Source: Bradyrhizobium genosp. SA-3
Lineage (GTDB): Bacteria > Pseudomonadota > Alphaproteobacteria > Rhizobiales > Xanthobacteraceae
NCBI RefSeq assembly: GCF_004212635.1
Contig: NZ_PSRT01000005.1
Location: 45,758-109,757 of the forward strand
DNA: 64,000 nucleotides
Reading direction: 5' to 3'
Shown here: positions 9,056 to 18,438 of the stretch, one piece after another
How the letters are laid out: each line of letters opens with the position of its first letter
How positions within the stretch are numbered: the stretch's first letter is position 1
Notes under the pieces: generated by a model
The model's database searches: none
What the model was told of the DNA's origin: nothing
The model's input: the letters and a program-made list of their open reading frames with translations, nothing else
Made by a program: the position numbers and the translations under genes

Positions 9056-9285
9056 AACTAGAGTTTCCCGTACCTAAGCTACTCGATGACGGGTCAAGGG
9101 GTGGTCGTATCGTATGGCCGCCGGGATCGCTTCAGAGGTATCTCCGGCACGGCTCTTGAGGGGCACGACGTTCGTTGTTGTTAAATTTGCCAGGGGCCTA
9201 TGGTTGACCAGCGACGGCTGTATGAACGCTGTGTTCACTTGGTCCCTTAGCTTGAGAAAGACTACATCTCTGCCGGAGCTCACAT

Positions 9286-10278
9286 ATGGACGACCTGAGC
9301 ATTATTGTCGTAACGCACAACACGCGCGAGATGACCATTGAATGCATTAGGTCCATATTGGAGCAGACGACTCACGTGCAATATGAATTGATCGTGTTCG
9401 ACAGCGCGTCCACTGACGGCTCCTCCGAAGCGATCCGAGCGCAATTTCCGACTGTCAGGGTCATCACTTCCCTACAGAATGTCGGTTTTGGGAAAGCCAA
9501 CAATATCGCTGCGAAGAGTGCAATGGGACGCCGGCTATTGCTCATCAATCCCGATACAGTAGTGCTGGATCACGCCATCGATCGTCTGAACGAATTTGCC
9601 GTCAACGCTCCGGAAGCTCGCATTTGGGGAGGGCGCACTGTCTTTGCCGACGGATCCTTAAATCCGGCATCATGCTGGAAGGATGCGTCTGTATGGAGCG
9701 TCTTCTGCTGGGCCATGGGATTGAACACAATTAAGAGTAGCATGTTCTTCAATCCGGAATCCTATCCGCGTTGGAAACGGGATTCAGTGCGGCCGGTCGA
9801 CATAGTCTCAGGCTGCTTCTTCCTGATTGATCGAGCTCTTTGGCAAACGCTTGACGGATTCGATCCGGTATTCTTCATGTACGCGGAGGAGGCGGATTTG
9901 TGCCTGAGAGCACGGAAACTTGGGGCGCGCCCAAGGATAACACCGACAGCGACAATCGTGCATTACGGGGGCGCTTCATACCCTCAGAAGAGTGAGTTTC
10001 GAATTCAAATGCTGGCCGGTCGCGTGACGCTGATGGACCGACATTGGTCCTTGCTTTCCCGAATGATCGGGAGAAAGTTGTATCTGCTGATGCCCCTAAC
10101 ACGATGGCTGGCATATGCTGGGGCCGCAGCCATCTTGAGAAAGGCGAACTATCGTCAGAATGCGAGTGAGTGGTACAAGGTGTGGGGAAACCGCTGGCGC
10201 TGGGCGAGTGGCTGGACGGAGGGAGCGGTAACCGCTGCCTGCGCGGCAAATTCCGAGACCGGAAGGCACGTGGGCTGA
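9286..10278 (+). CDS. glycosyltransferase family 2 (rhamnosyltransferase-like)
   Basis: A 330-residue GT2 enzyme of the WcaA/rhamnosyltransferase type. Signatures are LSIIVVTHNTREMTIECIRS, VFDSASTDGSSEAI, NVGFGKANNIAAKSA (the NxGFxxAxN motif), LLLINPDTVV (metal site), WGGRTVFADGSLNPA and the FDPVFFMYAEEADLCLRARK active-site region with the catalytic EEAD. This module order is typical of enzymes that add rhamnose or a related deoxysugar, but donor choice is inferred only. A 230-bp gap precedes it and it converges with the asparagine-synthetase gene. Confidence 0.88.
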   Translation: MDDLSIIVVTHNTREMTIECIRSILEQTTHVQYELIVFDSASTDGSSEAIRAQFPTVRVITSLQNVGFGKANNIAAKSAMGRRLLLINPDTVVLDHAIDRLNEFAVNAPEARIWGGRTVFADGSLNPASCWKDASVWSVFCWAMGLNTIKSSMFFNPESYPRWKRDSVRPVDIVSGCFFLIDRALWQTLDGFDPVFFMYAEEADLCLRARKLGARPRITPTATIVHYGGASYPQKSEFRIQMLAGRVTLMDRHWSLLSRMIGRKLYLLMPLTRWLAYAGAAAILRKANYRQNASEWYKVWGNRWRWASGWTEGAVTAACAANSETGRHVG

Positions 10279-10334
10279 ACGGGTTGGTGGCAAATCCCGG
10301 ATGCTCGCAATCGGCTCGCTGACCAGAGGCGCGA

Positions 10335-12239
10335 TCAAGCGGCTTTGGTCCGAATATCTCTTATGCCTGTTGGCTTGAAGGTTCGCAGGAACAGCTCCAG
10401 GTTCACCAAAGACCAAAGGACTTTCTCGTTGTTTGCGCGCCCCTCAAGGTGAGTATTCATGAGCTCACTTATGACCGCGCTGTTACAGATGCGACTGATT
10501 TGCGAGGCATTGCTTGTCAGCATGTCGCGGAGGAAGTCCCGATAGGGGCCGCGGAACCACTCATCGACTGGTATGCGGAAACCAACCTTCTTACGAAGAA
10601 GGATGTCTTTGGGTATCGTCTTATCCATGGCGGCTCGCAAGATGAGCTTGCCTTTGATGTTGCCAACCAGGAAGCTGTCGGGAAAGCGTGAGACCAGCGC
10701 CGCCAGCTTGGTGTCCATATACGGCATTCGGCCTTCGATGGATCCCGCCATCATCATCCGATCTCCGCGTTCCAGCAGATTGTCCGGTAGCCAGGACGTC
10801 TGATCAAAAAAGAGCGTACGGCGGACAGGGGACCCGGTCCTTATTGAGAATGGATACGGTTCGCGCGGCTCCGGCGATATTAGCTGGCCAAGCAGGGCAT
10901 TCCGATCTTCGGTCGTGACGCCGCCAAACCACACTCTCATTCGATTGGCCAGATCTCGCTCGCCGGCAGCCATCCCAACGATCTTCGCTCTTCGCATCGT
11001 GTAGGGCAGGGCTCGCACGGCGGGTCCTATCACACTATCATGCAGGGTTGACGGCATGATGCGGTGATACAACTCGATCCAACGCTCAGCGCGATGTTTT
11101 GGGTAGCCGCCCATTAGCTCGTCGGAGCCCTCACCTGTCAGCACCATCTTCACTGTACGAGAGGCCAGCTTCGACAAGATAAGGATGGGGATGTCTGCAG
11201 GTTCAGAGACAGGTGCGCCTCTCCGCACCACGGCCGTAGGCCATTGCTCCATGAACATATCTGGTTCAACCACGACTTCATGGTGATCAGTATCGAAGCG
11301 CTGAGCGATCATCTGTGCGAAGCCGAGCTCGGAGTATTTTGACTCACGGAAGCCAACGGAAAAAGTACGTACCTTGTCGGAGGCCTGGCGAGCCATGATG
11401 CTGACGATGGCCGATGAGTCCAAGCCGCCTGACAGGAACGCGCCGAAGGGTGCATCGCTGCGCATTCGAATTCGCACGGATTCATTTAGCGTCTCTCTGA
11501 ACATTTCGACCGCATCGTCGAAATCCGTGACGTCGGGAGTCGTTGTTGCAAATGGCGGGACGTAATAGCGTGTCACCGAGAATCGTCCATCCTGCCACAA
11601 CGCGTAACAACCGGCCGACAGCTTCTTCACGCCTTGAAACAAAGTGGAGGGACCGGGAACATAGCGATTCAGGAGGTAGTCCTGGAAAGCATCGTGATCC
11701 AAACTTCGATCGATTCCGGGAAATTGCATAATCGGCTCGATCTCGGAGCTGAAGATCCAAGCGCCAAGCATCTCAGAAATGAAGAGGGGTTTTTTTCCGA
11801 ACTGGTCCCGGCCGACAAGCAAGCGTTGCTCATTCATGTCCCAAAGCAGGAACGCGAACATACCGCGGAAACGAGCAACCGCCCCCGGACCCCACGCCCT
11901 ATACGCCTCAATCATCACTTCCGTATCAGAGGACGTCCGGAATTGATGTCCAAGATCAGCAAGCTCCTTGCGGAGCTCGATGAAGTTGTAGATCTCACCA
12001 TTGAAGACGATTACGATCTTCTGATCAGCGCTCCACATCGGCTGAGTGCCGCCCTGTATGTCAATGATCGAGAGGCGCCGGTGACCAAGTCCTACCTGAT
12101 GCCGCATGTTGGCGCTGTCGCCAAGCCAATATCCGGAGCCATCAGGGCCGCGATGTGCCATCAAATCCGTTATCGATACGAGCGTGTTGTAATCCTGTCG
12201 TCGAGATCCGGCCAACACCCATCCGAAAATTCCACACAT
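10335..12239 (-). CDS. asnB: asparagine synthase (glutamine-hydrolysing) family protein
   Basis: A class B, glutamine-dependent amidotransferase of 634 residues. The N-terminal nucleophile domain begins MCGIFGWVL (Cys2), followed by AHRGPDGSGYW and FNGEIYNFIELRKEL. The synthetase domain has the pyrophosphate loop FLSGGLDSSAIVS, then LTGEGSDELMGGY and EGRMPYMDTKLAALV. Such AsnB homologues are common in exopolysaccharide clusters of proteobacteria, where they may amidate uronic acids or other sugar carboxylates rather than make free asparagine. Here it is flanked by glycosyltransferase and SGNH hydrolase genes, so a role in polysaccharide modification is likely but not proven. It is the distal gene of a minus-strand group with the next two genes. 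Confidence 0.9.
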   Translation of the reverse strand: MCGIFGWVLAGSRRQDYNTLVSITDLMAHRGPDGSGYWLGDSANMRHQVGLGHRRLSIIDIQGGTQPMWSADQKIVIVFNGEIYNFIELRKELADLGHQFRTSSDTEVMIEAYRAWGPGAVARFRGMFAFLLWDMNEQRLLVGRDQFGKKPLFISEMLGAWIFSSEIEPIMQFPGIDRSLDHDAFQDYLLNRYVPGPSTLFQGVKKLSAGCYALWQDGRFSVTRYYVPPFATTTPDVTDFDDAVEMFRETLNESVRIRMRSDAPFGAFLSGGLDSSAIVSIMARQASDKVRTFSVGFRESKYSELGFAQMIAQRFDTDHHEVVVEPDMFMEQWPTAVVRRGAPVSEPADIPILILSKLASRTVKMVLTGEGSDELMGGYPKHRAERWIELYHRIMPSTLHDSVIGPAVRALPYTMRRAKIVGMAAGERDLANRMRVWFGGVTTEDRNALLGQLISPEPREPYPFSIRTGSPVRRTLFFDQTSWLPDNLLERGDRMMMAGSIEGRMPYMDTKLAALVSRFPDSFLVGNIKGKLILRAAMDKTIPKDILLRKKVGFRIPVDEWFRGPYRDFLRDMLTSNASQISRICNSAVISELMNTHLEGRANNEKVLWSLVNLELFLRTFKPTGIRDIRTKAA

Positions 12240-12294
12240 CAGTGCACCCTATTCTGCGAGTCTAGGCACGAAGTTAAGATTTTCCGATCCGCCG

Positions 12295-12969
12295 CTACTC
12301 ATTCATCATCGTCGCGACACATTCAGTACCGCCAATCGCACCAGCAATCGCGGGCACCAAAATGCGACAAGCCGATTCTGGTATCGGATGCAAACCGTCT
12401 GGAATGCGCTCTCTGAGCTCTTGCTTCGTGAGAGTGTTCCATGCACCAAAATTGTCTATGTATCCTGTGCCCAATTCATCGGCGAGGAGCTTGTAGTCAT
12501 CGTAGTAGGCGTTTAGCCGGGGTCGAATGCCGCCGCGCAGGCCAGAAGAGGGGTTCATTGTCATGAGAAAAATCTTGACGTGAGGCTGGGCGGTTCTGAT
12601 GGTCCGCACAATTTGTCTGACGTTCTCTCGGCTTTGTTTGAGTGACATTCCGTTGAACAGCGCTGCATCGTTTACAGCGAACTCAATTAAGACGATGTCC
12701 GGCTGCGCAAGAATGAGTTCATCCAGAATCGCAACTCCCCATCCAGACGTTGCGCCGTCGCGACCAAAGTCGAGAACGTTGACCGACCGCTCGAGGCATT
12801 TGGCCAACTGCCTCTCAAGCGAGGTGAGCCAGCCGCCACTATGAGTGAGACTGGTTCCGAGTGCCGCCACCTTCATGGGCTTCTGTTCGGCGCTGGCCTC
12901 AGCCAAGCCGCCGCAATCGGTAGCGAGGCAGCATGCAAGAAATGTCATAACGAGCTGCGAGGACCTCAT
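12295..12969 (-). CDS. exported SGNH/GDSL-type esterase
   Basis: A 224-residue SGNH hydrolase, probably an acetylesterase or acyl hydrolase acting on polysaccharide in the periplasm. An N-terminal hydrophobic signal (MRSSQLVMTFLACCLATDCGG) fits Sec export, with cysteines that could even be a lipobox. Block I is ALGTSLTHSGGW with Ser in GTS. The middle has DFGRDGATSGWG, block III is EFAVNDAALF, and block V is DGLHPIPES with the Asp-His pair. It lies only 3 nt from the upstream hexapeptide acyltransferase, so the two are probably cotranscribed and may set the acylation state of the polymer. Confidence 0.85.
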   Translation of the reverse strand: MRSSQLVMTFLACCLATDCGGLAEASAEQKPMKVAALGTSLTHSGGWLTSLERQLAKCLERSVNVLDFGRDGATSGWGVAILDELILAQPDIVLIEFAVNDAALFNGMSLKQSRENVRQIVRTIRTAQPHVKIFLMTMNPSSGLRGGIRPRLNAYYDDYKLLADELGTGYIDNFGAWNTLTKQELRERIPDGLHPIPESACRILVPAIAGAIGGTECVATMMNE

Positions 12970-12972
12970 TGG

Positions 12973-13494
12973 TTAGCGGACCGGCGCCAGTTCAGTCTGA
13001 GCCGCCGTCTCCGCAGCCTTGGCCTTTGTGTAAATGTCTTCGCGAATGCCCCATTTGCCCGTACGAATTCCAGAATGAATTATTCTTGCTGGATTTCCCG
13101 CGACAACGGAGTGCGAAGGGACATCGGTGGTCACCACCGAGCCGCTACCGACGACACACTCGTCTCCGATTCGAACGCCCGGCAGAATGATCGAGTAAGC
13201 GCCAATAAAGCAGTTCTTGCCGATATAGGTGTCAGTCATGACCAAGCGGGACATGTCGTGTGTGAGGACGACGGCATGGAAAGCGACATAGGTCCCAGCA
13301 TCGATGTGTACACCACTCGGATTCGTCAGGTCCAAGTTGGCCCGCAGGGATATCTTGACGGTCGGGTGGATATCCATCTTGACGATCTTGCGCAGGAACC
13401 ATAGGCGCAAGCCAACCAGTTTTTCCCGCATGCCCAATGCGCCAGCGAGCACCAAGGCGCGCTTCTTTCGAGGGGCTTCAATTGTCAGATGCAT
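12973..13494 (-). CDS. left-handed beta-helix (hexapeptide) acyltransferase
   Basis: A soluble acetyltransferase of the WcaF/LacA type (173 residues). The C-terminal half has the repeated hexapeptide pattern: [19 protein letters not shown], then [37 protein letters not shown] and [12 protein letters not shown], the usual ending of this fold. THD holds the expected active-site histidine. The ATG at 13494 has a strong AGGAGG ribosome site 5 nt upstream, which settles it over a longer frame beginning at 13596. It is first gene of a minus-strand operon with the SGNH esterase and AsnB homologue. The acceptor is probably a sugar hydroxyl of the exopolysaccharide. Confidence 0.87.
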   Translation of the reverse strand: MHLTIEAPRKKRALVLAGALGMREKLVGLRLWFLRKIVKMDIHPTVKISLRANLDLTNPSGVHIDAGTYVAFHAVVLTHDMSRLVMTDTYIGKNCFIGAYSIILPGVRIGDECVVGSGSVVTTDVPSHSVVAGNPARIIHSGIRTGKWGIREDIYTKAKAAETAAQTELAPVR

Positions 13495-13750
13495 AGTTCC
13501 TCCTAAGCGGACAAACGGGCGCATAACGTCCACCACGGCCGAGTTGTGGGGGCTGCGCTCGGGCTGCAAGAGCCCCAGCAAATTCACCGATGACACTATC
13601 TCTGCCTTTCGCGCATTCCGCCACGGTTAAATAATTAAATATTTAATTTGACCGGTGGCGTGATTTAATATATATTATTTGAATTAAGGCCGCAGTAGAT
13701 TTTTAGGTGTGCCCAGAAATTCCGAATTCGTGGATCGAGGGAGCCTGTCC
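13495..13750. promoter_or_regulatory. AT-rich divergent promoter island
   Basis: The 256-bp gap between two divergent operons. Positions about 13627-13686 are almost pure A/T, with TTAAATAATTAAATATTTAA and TTTAATATATATTATTTGAA. It should contain both promoters, and its composition fits a site for an AT-binding nucleoid or Ros/MucR-type regulator. Confidence 0.5.
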
Positions 13751-14248
13751 ATGAGCTTGATGTTGCAACACCGCCGAATGCACGCCCCGGGGCGTGGCTA
13801 TCGACCGAAGTTGTTGGCGGTCGCCTCGGGCGGAGGACACTGGGTGCAGCTGTTGCGCATCAGAGATGCCTTCGAAGGTTGCGAGGTTATTTTCGTCACC
13901 GTTCACGAGTCCTATCGTGCGCAAGTGCCCGGTCACAAATTCTACGTGGTCAACGATGCGAACCGCTGGACGAAGTTCAAGCTTCTAAAGACTGCGAAAA
14001 GCCTCACCAGCATCATTTTGCATGAGAGGCCCGATATCGTTGTGTCTACGGGGGCTGCGCCGGGATACTTGGCGCTTCGGCTCGGACGAATGATGGGCGC
14101 GCGAACCGTCTGGCTCGATAGCATCGCCAATGTCGAACACCTTTCAATGTCCGGATTTAGAATCGGCCACTCCGCCGACCTCTGGTTGACTCAGTGGCCC
14201 CATTTGGCGCGACCGGAAGGTCCACATTACGAAGGCTCGGTGCTATGA
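13751..14248 (+). CDS. pssD: PssD/Alg14-like glycosyltransferase subunit
   Basis: The membrane-anchoring, acceptor-side half of a split GT28-type glycosyltransferase, homologous to yeast Alg14 and rhizobial PssD. It has the N-terminal Rossmann strand KLLAVASGGGHWVQLLRI, then FVTVHESYRAQV, RPDIVVSTGAAPGYLALRLGR and WLDSIANVEHLSMSG. At 165 residues it matches the family. The ATG at 13751 has a GAGGGA box upstream; a GTG at 13709 is possible. The stop overlaps the PssE start, and PssD needs PssE to make the active enzyme. In Rhizobium leguminosarum PssDE add glucuronic acid as an early step; the sugar here is inferred. Confidence 0.88.
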   Translation: MSLMLQHRRMHAPGRGYRPKLLAVASGGGHWVQLLRIRDAFEGCEVIFVTVHESYRAQVPGHKFYVVNDANRWTKFKLLKTAKSLTSIILHERPDIVVSTGAAPGYLALRLGRMMGARTVWLDSIANVEHLSMSGFRIGHSADLWLTQWPHLARPEGPHYEGSVL

Positions 14249-14736
14249 TCTTTGTGACGGTAGGGACCCAAGGACAATTTGACCGTTTGGTCCGGACGGT
14301 CGATCAATGGGCTGGTTTGCGTGGAAGGGCGGATGTCTTCGCCCAGACCGGTCCATCAAGCTATCACGCCGAACATATTCATGCCGAACCGTTTATTGAT
14401 CCTACTGAGTTCAGGCGACGCGTAGAGGCGGCAAGCCTTGTGGTGGGGCATGCCGGGATGGGCTCGATCATCACGGCTCTCGAATTGGGAAAGAAGATTC
14501 TGGTCATGCCTCGCCGCGCGGATTTGGGTGAGCACCGGAATGACCATCAGGTCGCAACCGCAAAGCGCTTCGCTGAACAAGGTCGGATCATGGTCGCTCT
14601 CAACGAAAGAGAGTTGGTTGATAGTTTGGATCGTCTCGGAATCGTTGGCGCGGCTGAGCGGCTGGGCGCACAGGCATCACCGCACCTCATCGACACGATC
14701 CGGACATTTATCGGAACGGAACAGCCTCACCCTTGA
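14245..14736 (+). CDS. pssE: PssE/Alg13-like catalytic glycosyltransferase subunit
   Basis: The nucleotide-sugar-binding half of the split PssD/PssE transferase, related to the C-terminal domain of GT28 (MurG-like) and yeast Alg13. It reads MIFVTVGTQGQFDRLVRTVDQ, then SLVVGHAGMGSIITALELGK, the UDP-sugar-binding glycine motif, and LVMPRRADLGEHRNDHQ. At 163 residues it is complete. The ATG at 14245 overlaps the PssD stop (ATGA) and follows it in the usual D-E order; an upstream in-frame ATG at 14194 lies inside pssD and is not needed. Confidence 0.88.
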   Translation: MIFVTVGTQGQFDRLVRTVDQWAGLRGRADVFAQTGPSSYHAEHIHAEPFIDPTEFRRRVEAASLVVGHAGMGSIITALELGKKILVMPRRADLGEHRNDHQVATAKRFAEQGRIMVALNERELVDSLDRLGIVGAAERLGAQASPHLIDTIRTFIGTEQPHP

Positions 14737-14812
14737 GGACGAGGTAGGCAGAATCCGCGAAGTGCAACTACGAAATCGTTGATGGTCCATCTTCACGCCA
14801 GGGGCATAGTTC

Positions 14813-16141
14813 ATGGCAATAGGCGTGGCCGCCCCAATCAGGCGCCCGGCAAACCTCAGTCGCATCTACGGTCGGAGCATATCGAGGGATACTCTCGATG
14901 ACGCTGAACGACAGCGTGCGTTCACCATATGGTTCGCCCTGATTGGGATCCTTTTTCCGCCAATCCTGATTTCGCTTGGAGACATCAATGTTACGCCGGG
15001 CCGTGTCGCCGTAATCCTGCTCTTGATTCCTGCGCTTGTAGTGTTGTTCTCGCGTGGCCGACACAGAATTGCATCGGATTATTTTGCAATTGCTGCCGCG
15101 ATTTGGATGGTTGCATCGACAGCCTTTAACAACGGATTCAGGCCTTATGTCGGCGCGGAAGCGCTCGAATTCATCGGTGCCTATATGGTCGGTCGCGCCC
15201 TCGTTTTCGGCCCGTCGAATTTTCAAACGTTCGTCCGGGCGCTCAGACCGATCACGGTCACGATCATTGTGCTTGCGGTAGTTGACGTCCTGGTCGGTCG
15301 CTATGTCACACTGGATAGCTTCGGCGTGCCAAACTTTGTGGCCGGGCGTTTCGGATGGGTGCGCGCATCCTCGGTGTTTGAGGGAGCAGAACACTATGGA
15401 ACATTCTGTGTCGCTGCCGCCGCGATTTTTCTCTATGCGGAACGGGGCATCAGTCGTTTCGTGTATGTCAGTCTCTGTTATTTCGGATGTGCCTTGTCGC
15501 TGTCATCAGGACCTATGTTTGGCTTGGCGATAGTCACGGCCGTGTCTTGCTACGACCGCATCATGAAGGGGTACGTTTGGAGATGGAAGGTTCTGATCAC
15601 CGTGATTGCCCTCTTCTTGGGAGGCATATTCCTGATTTCCAATCATCCCATCGCATGGATATTGACGCACTTTACGCTGGATTCCCAAACAGGATTCTTT
15701 CGGCTAGGCACCTGGAACTTTGCGCTGCCCTTGATTGATCAATCTCCCTTTGTCGGGCACGGTGTCGTGTCCCTCGGCGAGCCAGGAGATGCGCTGATCT
15801 ACCTCAGGAGCGTGGATTCCCTTTGGCTGCTTGAGGCACTCCGGTACGGTCTGCCGGCAGTGATCCTGTTGCTGATGACGATGTTCTCGCCACTGCTGAA
15901 AGGGGCACCCGCCATCGGCACGGGCCATCCGCAAACGGGGCTCACCTTAGCTATCGTAGCAACCGCCCTCATTGGGCTGACGGTCCATTTTTGGGATGCA
16001 ACATGGCTATTCTTGAATCTGTGCGTCGGAATCAGGGCCTCCTTGGCTGAGTACCAGTCGAGAGACATTTGGCGAGCAGAACTCGCAGATCACGCTCAGG
16101 GCTTCAATTTTCCAATGGGCCGACAGCTGCACCTGACCTGA
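14813..16141 (+). CDS. O-antigen ligase/polymerase-like membrane protein (Wzy-type)
   Basis: A 442-residue polytopic inner-membrane protein with roughly ten to twelve helices. The long periplasmic loop lies around residues 285-345 (containing GTWNFALPLIDQSPFVGHG and RSVDSLWLLEALRYG), as in the Wzy/WaaL family. Its place behind pssDE and with a Wzx-like flippase in the same cluster suggests it is the polysaccharide polymerase. Proteins of this family have little sequence conservation, so an O-antigen-ligase function cannot be excluded. The start at ATG 14813 leaves a cytoplasmic N-terminus of about 35 residues. Confidence 0.78.
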   Translation: MAIGVAAPIRRPANLSRIYGRSISRDTLDDAERQRAFTIWFALIGILFPPILISLGDINVTPGRVAVILLLIPALVVLFSRGRHRIASDYFAIAAAIWMVASTAFNNGFRPYVGAEALEFIGAYMVGRALVFGPSNFQTFVRALRPITVTIIVLAVVDVLVGRYVTLDSFGVPNFVAGRFGWVRASSVFEGAEHYGTFCVAAAAIFLYAERGISRFVYVSLCYFGCALSLSSGPMFGLAIVTAVSCYDRIMKGYVWRWKVLITVIALFLGGIFLISNHPIAWILTHFTLDSQTGFFRLGTWNFALPLIDQSPFVGHGVVSLGEPGDALIYLRSVDSLWLLEALRYGLPAVILLLMTMFSPLLKGAPAIGTGHPQTGLTLAIVATALIGLTVHFWDATWLFLNLCVGIRASLAEYQSRDIWRAELADHAQGFNFPMGRQLHLT

Positions 16142-16231
16142 GCGCTTGTTCAGCGCCTTGAAAGGAGCTCGCGACGCGCGGCTGCCAGCGACGTGAAGCG
16201 CGCCTCGTTCAAAGCGTCGGCCAGAATCTGG

Positions 16232-17398
16232 TTAAATCGCGTGTTCTCGTTTCCAGCGCCCTCGGCCACTTGGCCATCTTCCCGCTCGCCAACCGGTTGT
16301 TTCGCAGGGACGCGCGGTATCGCCAATCATATCAAAGAAGGCGGCCTCCAACAGATCAGTTGCGTCGTCCCAAGTGTAGCGGTTGGCCGTCCTGAGTGCG
16401 GCGTCCGACATACCTCGCCATTTCGCCTCAGTTAGCCTCAATACCTCTCCTAACCGCTCAGAAAGCTCCGAAGGGTTTTCGACCTCGGCTAGAAAACCGT
16501 TAATGCCGTCCTCCACAATGTCCGGCGCTCCACCCATGCGTGTTGATACGACAGGACATCTGCATGCCATGGCCTCGAGCATCGGAAGGTGAAATCCTTC
16601 GCGCCGGCTGCCGCACAGCCACACATCGCACTGACCATAGAGTAGCCGAAGCTCACTCTGGGCCGGAAGATAATGAAACTCCGCCCAGGCCGGCAAAGGG
16701 AGTCGCGCCGAAACCGGTTCCGCTCCGAACGCCACCACGCGCAGATCGCCCATCTGCTTTTTGACTTTCTCGAGCGCAGCCAAGCTCACATCGACTCCTC
16801 GCAGATGTAGAGTCGAATAAAGCATCCCCACCGTCGGCCTGTCGCGCTTACCCCGTGGCGATGCATGGAATTGTCCAGTATCAACGCTATTGGGAATCAG
16901 GTGCACGTTCAAATCGTCAAACCGATCCCGCGCGAGATCCACCAACCATTTCGATACCGCGATCTTATGCAAGGGTAGTCGCCAAGCCGCATCGATCGAC
17001 CGCTCCCAATGGCCCGGCGAAGTTTCGTATCCCTGCAGCAGAATTGCTTTTGCCCCTTTCCGGGGCGACAGTGCCGCCACCCATGGCGCGGTTTTCCAGT
17101 ACGTGGCCAATACCACGTCAGCATCCGGCACATCATCATCCACTACCGGCCTCGCTGACTCGAGCACGCGGTGTGGCACCGCACAATCGTCGAAAAAGGA
17201 AGATTCGCGCCCCGGTTCCGTCGGCCATCCCGTGCCGCGCGCCAGCGACTTCATCTTCCCTAAGAGGGATCTCTTTGTTCGCGGTTGTGAGAGGACCGTT
17301 ACCTCATGTCCGCGCCGGTTCAGCCGTTCAGCGTAGATCGAAAGCACCCGAATGCCGCCGGAAAGGCCCGCATGGGGCAGCACGAACGTCACGCGCAT
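16232..17398 (-). CDS. glycosyltransferase family 4 (GT-B fold)
   Basis: A retaining GT-B glycosyltransferase of 388 residues. The N-terminal domain begins MRVTFVLPHAGLSGGIRVLS with the glycine loop. The C-terminal nucleotide-sugar domain includes VGMLYSTLHLRGVDVSLAALE, a short segment CDVWLCGSRREGFHLPMLEAM (the E-x7-E motif) and GCPVV-like CRCPVVSTRMGGAPDIVEDG. The frame is open 180 nt further, but the ATG at 17398 has a GGAGA ribosome site and starts right at the first strand. It lies downstream of the minus-strand GT2 gene, probably in one operon. Confidence 0.88.
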   Translation of the reverse strand: MRVTFVLPHAGLSGGIRVLSIYAERLNRRGHEVTVLSQPRTKRSLLGKMKSLARGTGWPTEPGRESSFFDDCAVPHRVLESARPVVDDDVPDADVVLATYWKTAPWVAALSPRKGAKAILLQGYETSPGHWERSIDAAWRLPLHKIAVSKWLVDLARDRFDDLNVHLIPNSVDTGQFHASPRGKRDRPTVGMLYSTLHLRGVDVSLAALEKVKKQMGDLRVVAFGAEPVSARLPLPAWAEFHYLPAQSELRLLYGQCDVWLCGSRREGFHLPMLEAMACRCPVVSTRMGGAPDIVEDGINGFLAEVENPSELSERLGEVLRLTEAKWRGMSDAALRTANRYTWDDATDLLEAAFFDMIGDTARPCETTGWRAGRWPSGRGRWKREHAI

Positions 17399-17493
17399 AG
17401 AGTTCTCCACATCTAAGCCAGAAAGTGCCGATGGAAATGTCCTGGAGACACGCCCAAGGGAAGGTGGACAGAGATCATGAGCATCCCAGAGCT

Positions 17494-18438
17494 CTATTCT
17501 TTGCCGGCGCCTACCGGGGTGCTGCGATTCCAGACAATTCCCCGGTCGGTCGATCGCAGAAGAGTGAGCATCCTCCATGCTCGATAGGAGCGAATAACAA
17601 CAAGTGTTCCCGAAGCCCCAAGCCGAGCTGAAAGCCCATCAATTCGGTCGGATCTTAGAACCTGAGCTATGTCAACGATGGGCGAGCCGAAAACCGCAGC
17701 CGCACGGGCGACCCAAAGAAGTTTCCAGTGCCTCCTCCCGCGAGCTGCAGAAAGCGTGTGTTGAATCAGGCGGTCCCATTGAATGCACAACTGACCAAGC
17801 GACGGGCGCGCCGGATGAAACACGATCATTTGCGGAATGTATTTAAATGCGAAGCCGCAAGCGCGGGCCCGGGCTCCCCAATCCTTGTCTTCGGCTAAGG
17901 CAATGCCCGCAAACGGGCCTACTTTGTGGAAATCCTCGGCGCGTACAGCGAGATTGCCGCTGCCGGAAAAGCCGTAATACTCCACGTGCAATTTTTGACG
18001 ATATCCGAAGATGCTTTCGAATGCTTCTACCGCCCCCCATCTTTGCGGATCTTTACGCCAAATCTGCACGTCTCCGCCTAGAATACTGTTCGGCGGGAGG
18101 GCATTGAGGGCGTTTAGGGCTGCAGAAAGCCACTCTGGGTGAGCTCGGCAATCGGCGTCGATAAAGCAATAAATCTTGCCGGCGGCGTGTCTTACACCGA
18201 GGTTTCGAGCCGGACCAGGTCCGGGCTCCAATTCGTACAACAGGCGAACATCCCGATACCGGGCAACGATTGCTTCAGGCCTACAGGTTGAGCCGTTGTC
18301 AACGACGATGACCTCGAAGAGCGAGCGATCCAACGTCTGCGCCTGCAGGGAGGCAAGGCATGCGGCAAGGCCCTCCGGTTGATCCAGGTGCGGCACAATG
18401 ACTGAAATCGAAGGTTTGGGCGGCTGTGTTGGGGTCAT
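17494..18438 (-). CDS. glycosyltransferase family 2
   Basis: A 314-residue GT2 enzyme. The signatures are SISVIVPHLDQPEGLAACLA, VIVVDNGSTCRPEAIV, EPGPGPARNLGVRHAAG, and YCFIDADCRAHPEWL with the DxD-type metal site. GLALAEDKDWGARARACG corresponds to the catalytic ED region. The C-terminus (about 235-310) has basic and hydrophobic stretches that could associate with the membrane. It is the first gene of a minus-strand unit with the GT4 gene and divergent from the beta-helix protein gene. Confidence 0.87.
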   Translation of the reverse strand: MTPTQPPKPSISVIVPHLDQPEGLAACLASLQAQTLDRSLFEVIVVDNGSTCRPEAIVARYRDVRLLYELEPGPGPARNLGVRHAAGKIYCFIDADCRAHPEWLSAALNALNALPPNSILGGDVQIWRKDPQRWGAVEAFESIFGYRQKLHVEYYGFSGSGNLAVRAEDFHKVGPFAGIALAEDKDWGARARACGFAFKYIPQMIVFHPARPSLGQLCIQWDRLIQHTLSAARGRRHWKLLWVARAAAVFGSPIVDIAQVLRSDRIDGLSARLGASGTLVVIRSYRAWRMLTLLRSTDRGIVWNRSTPVGAGKE

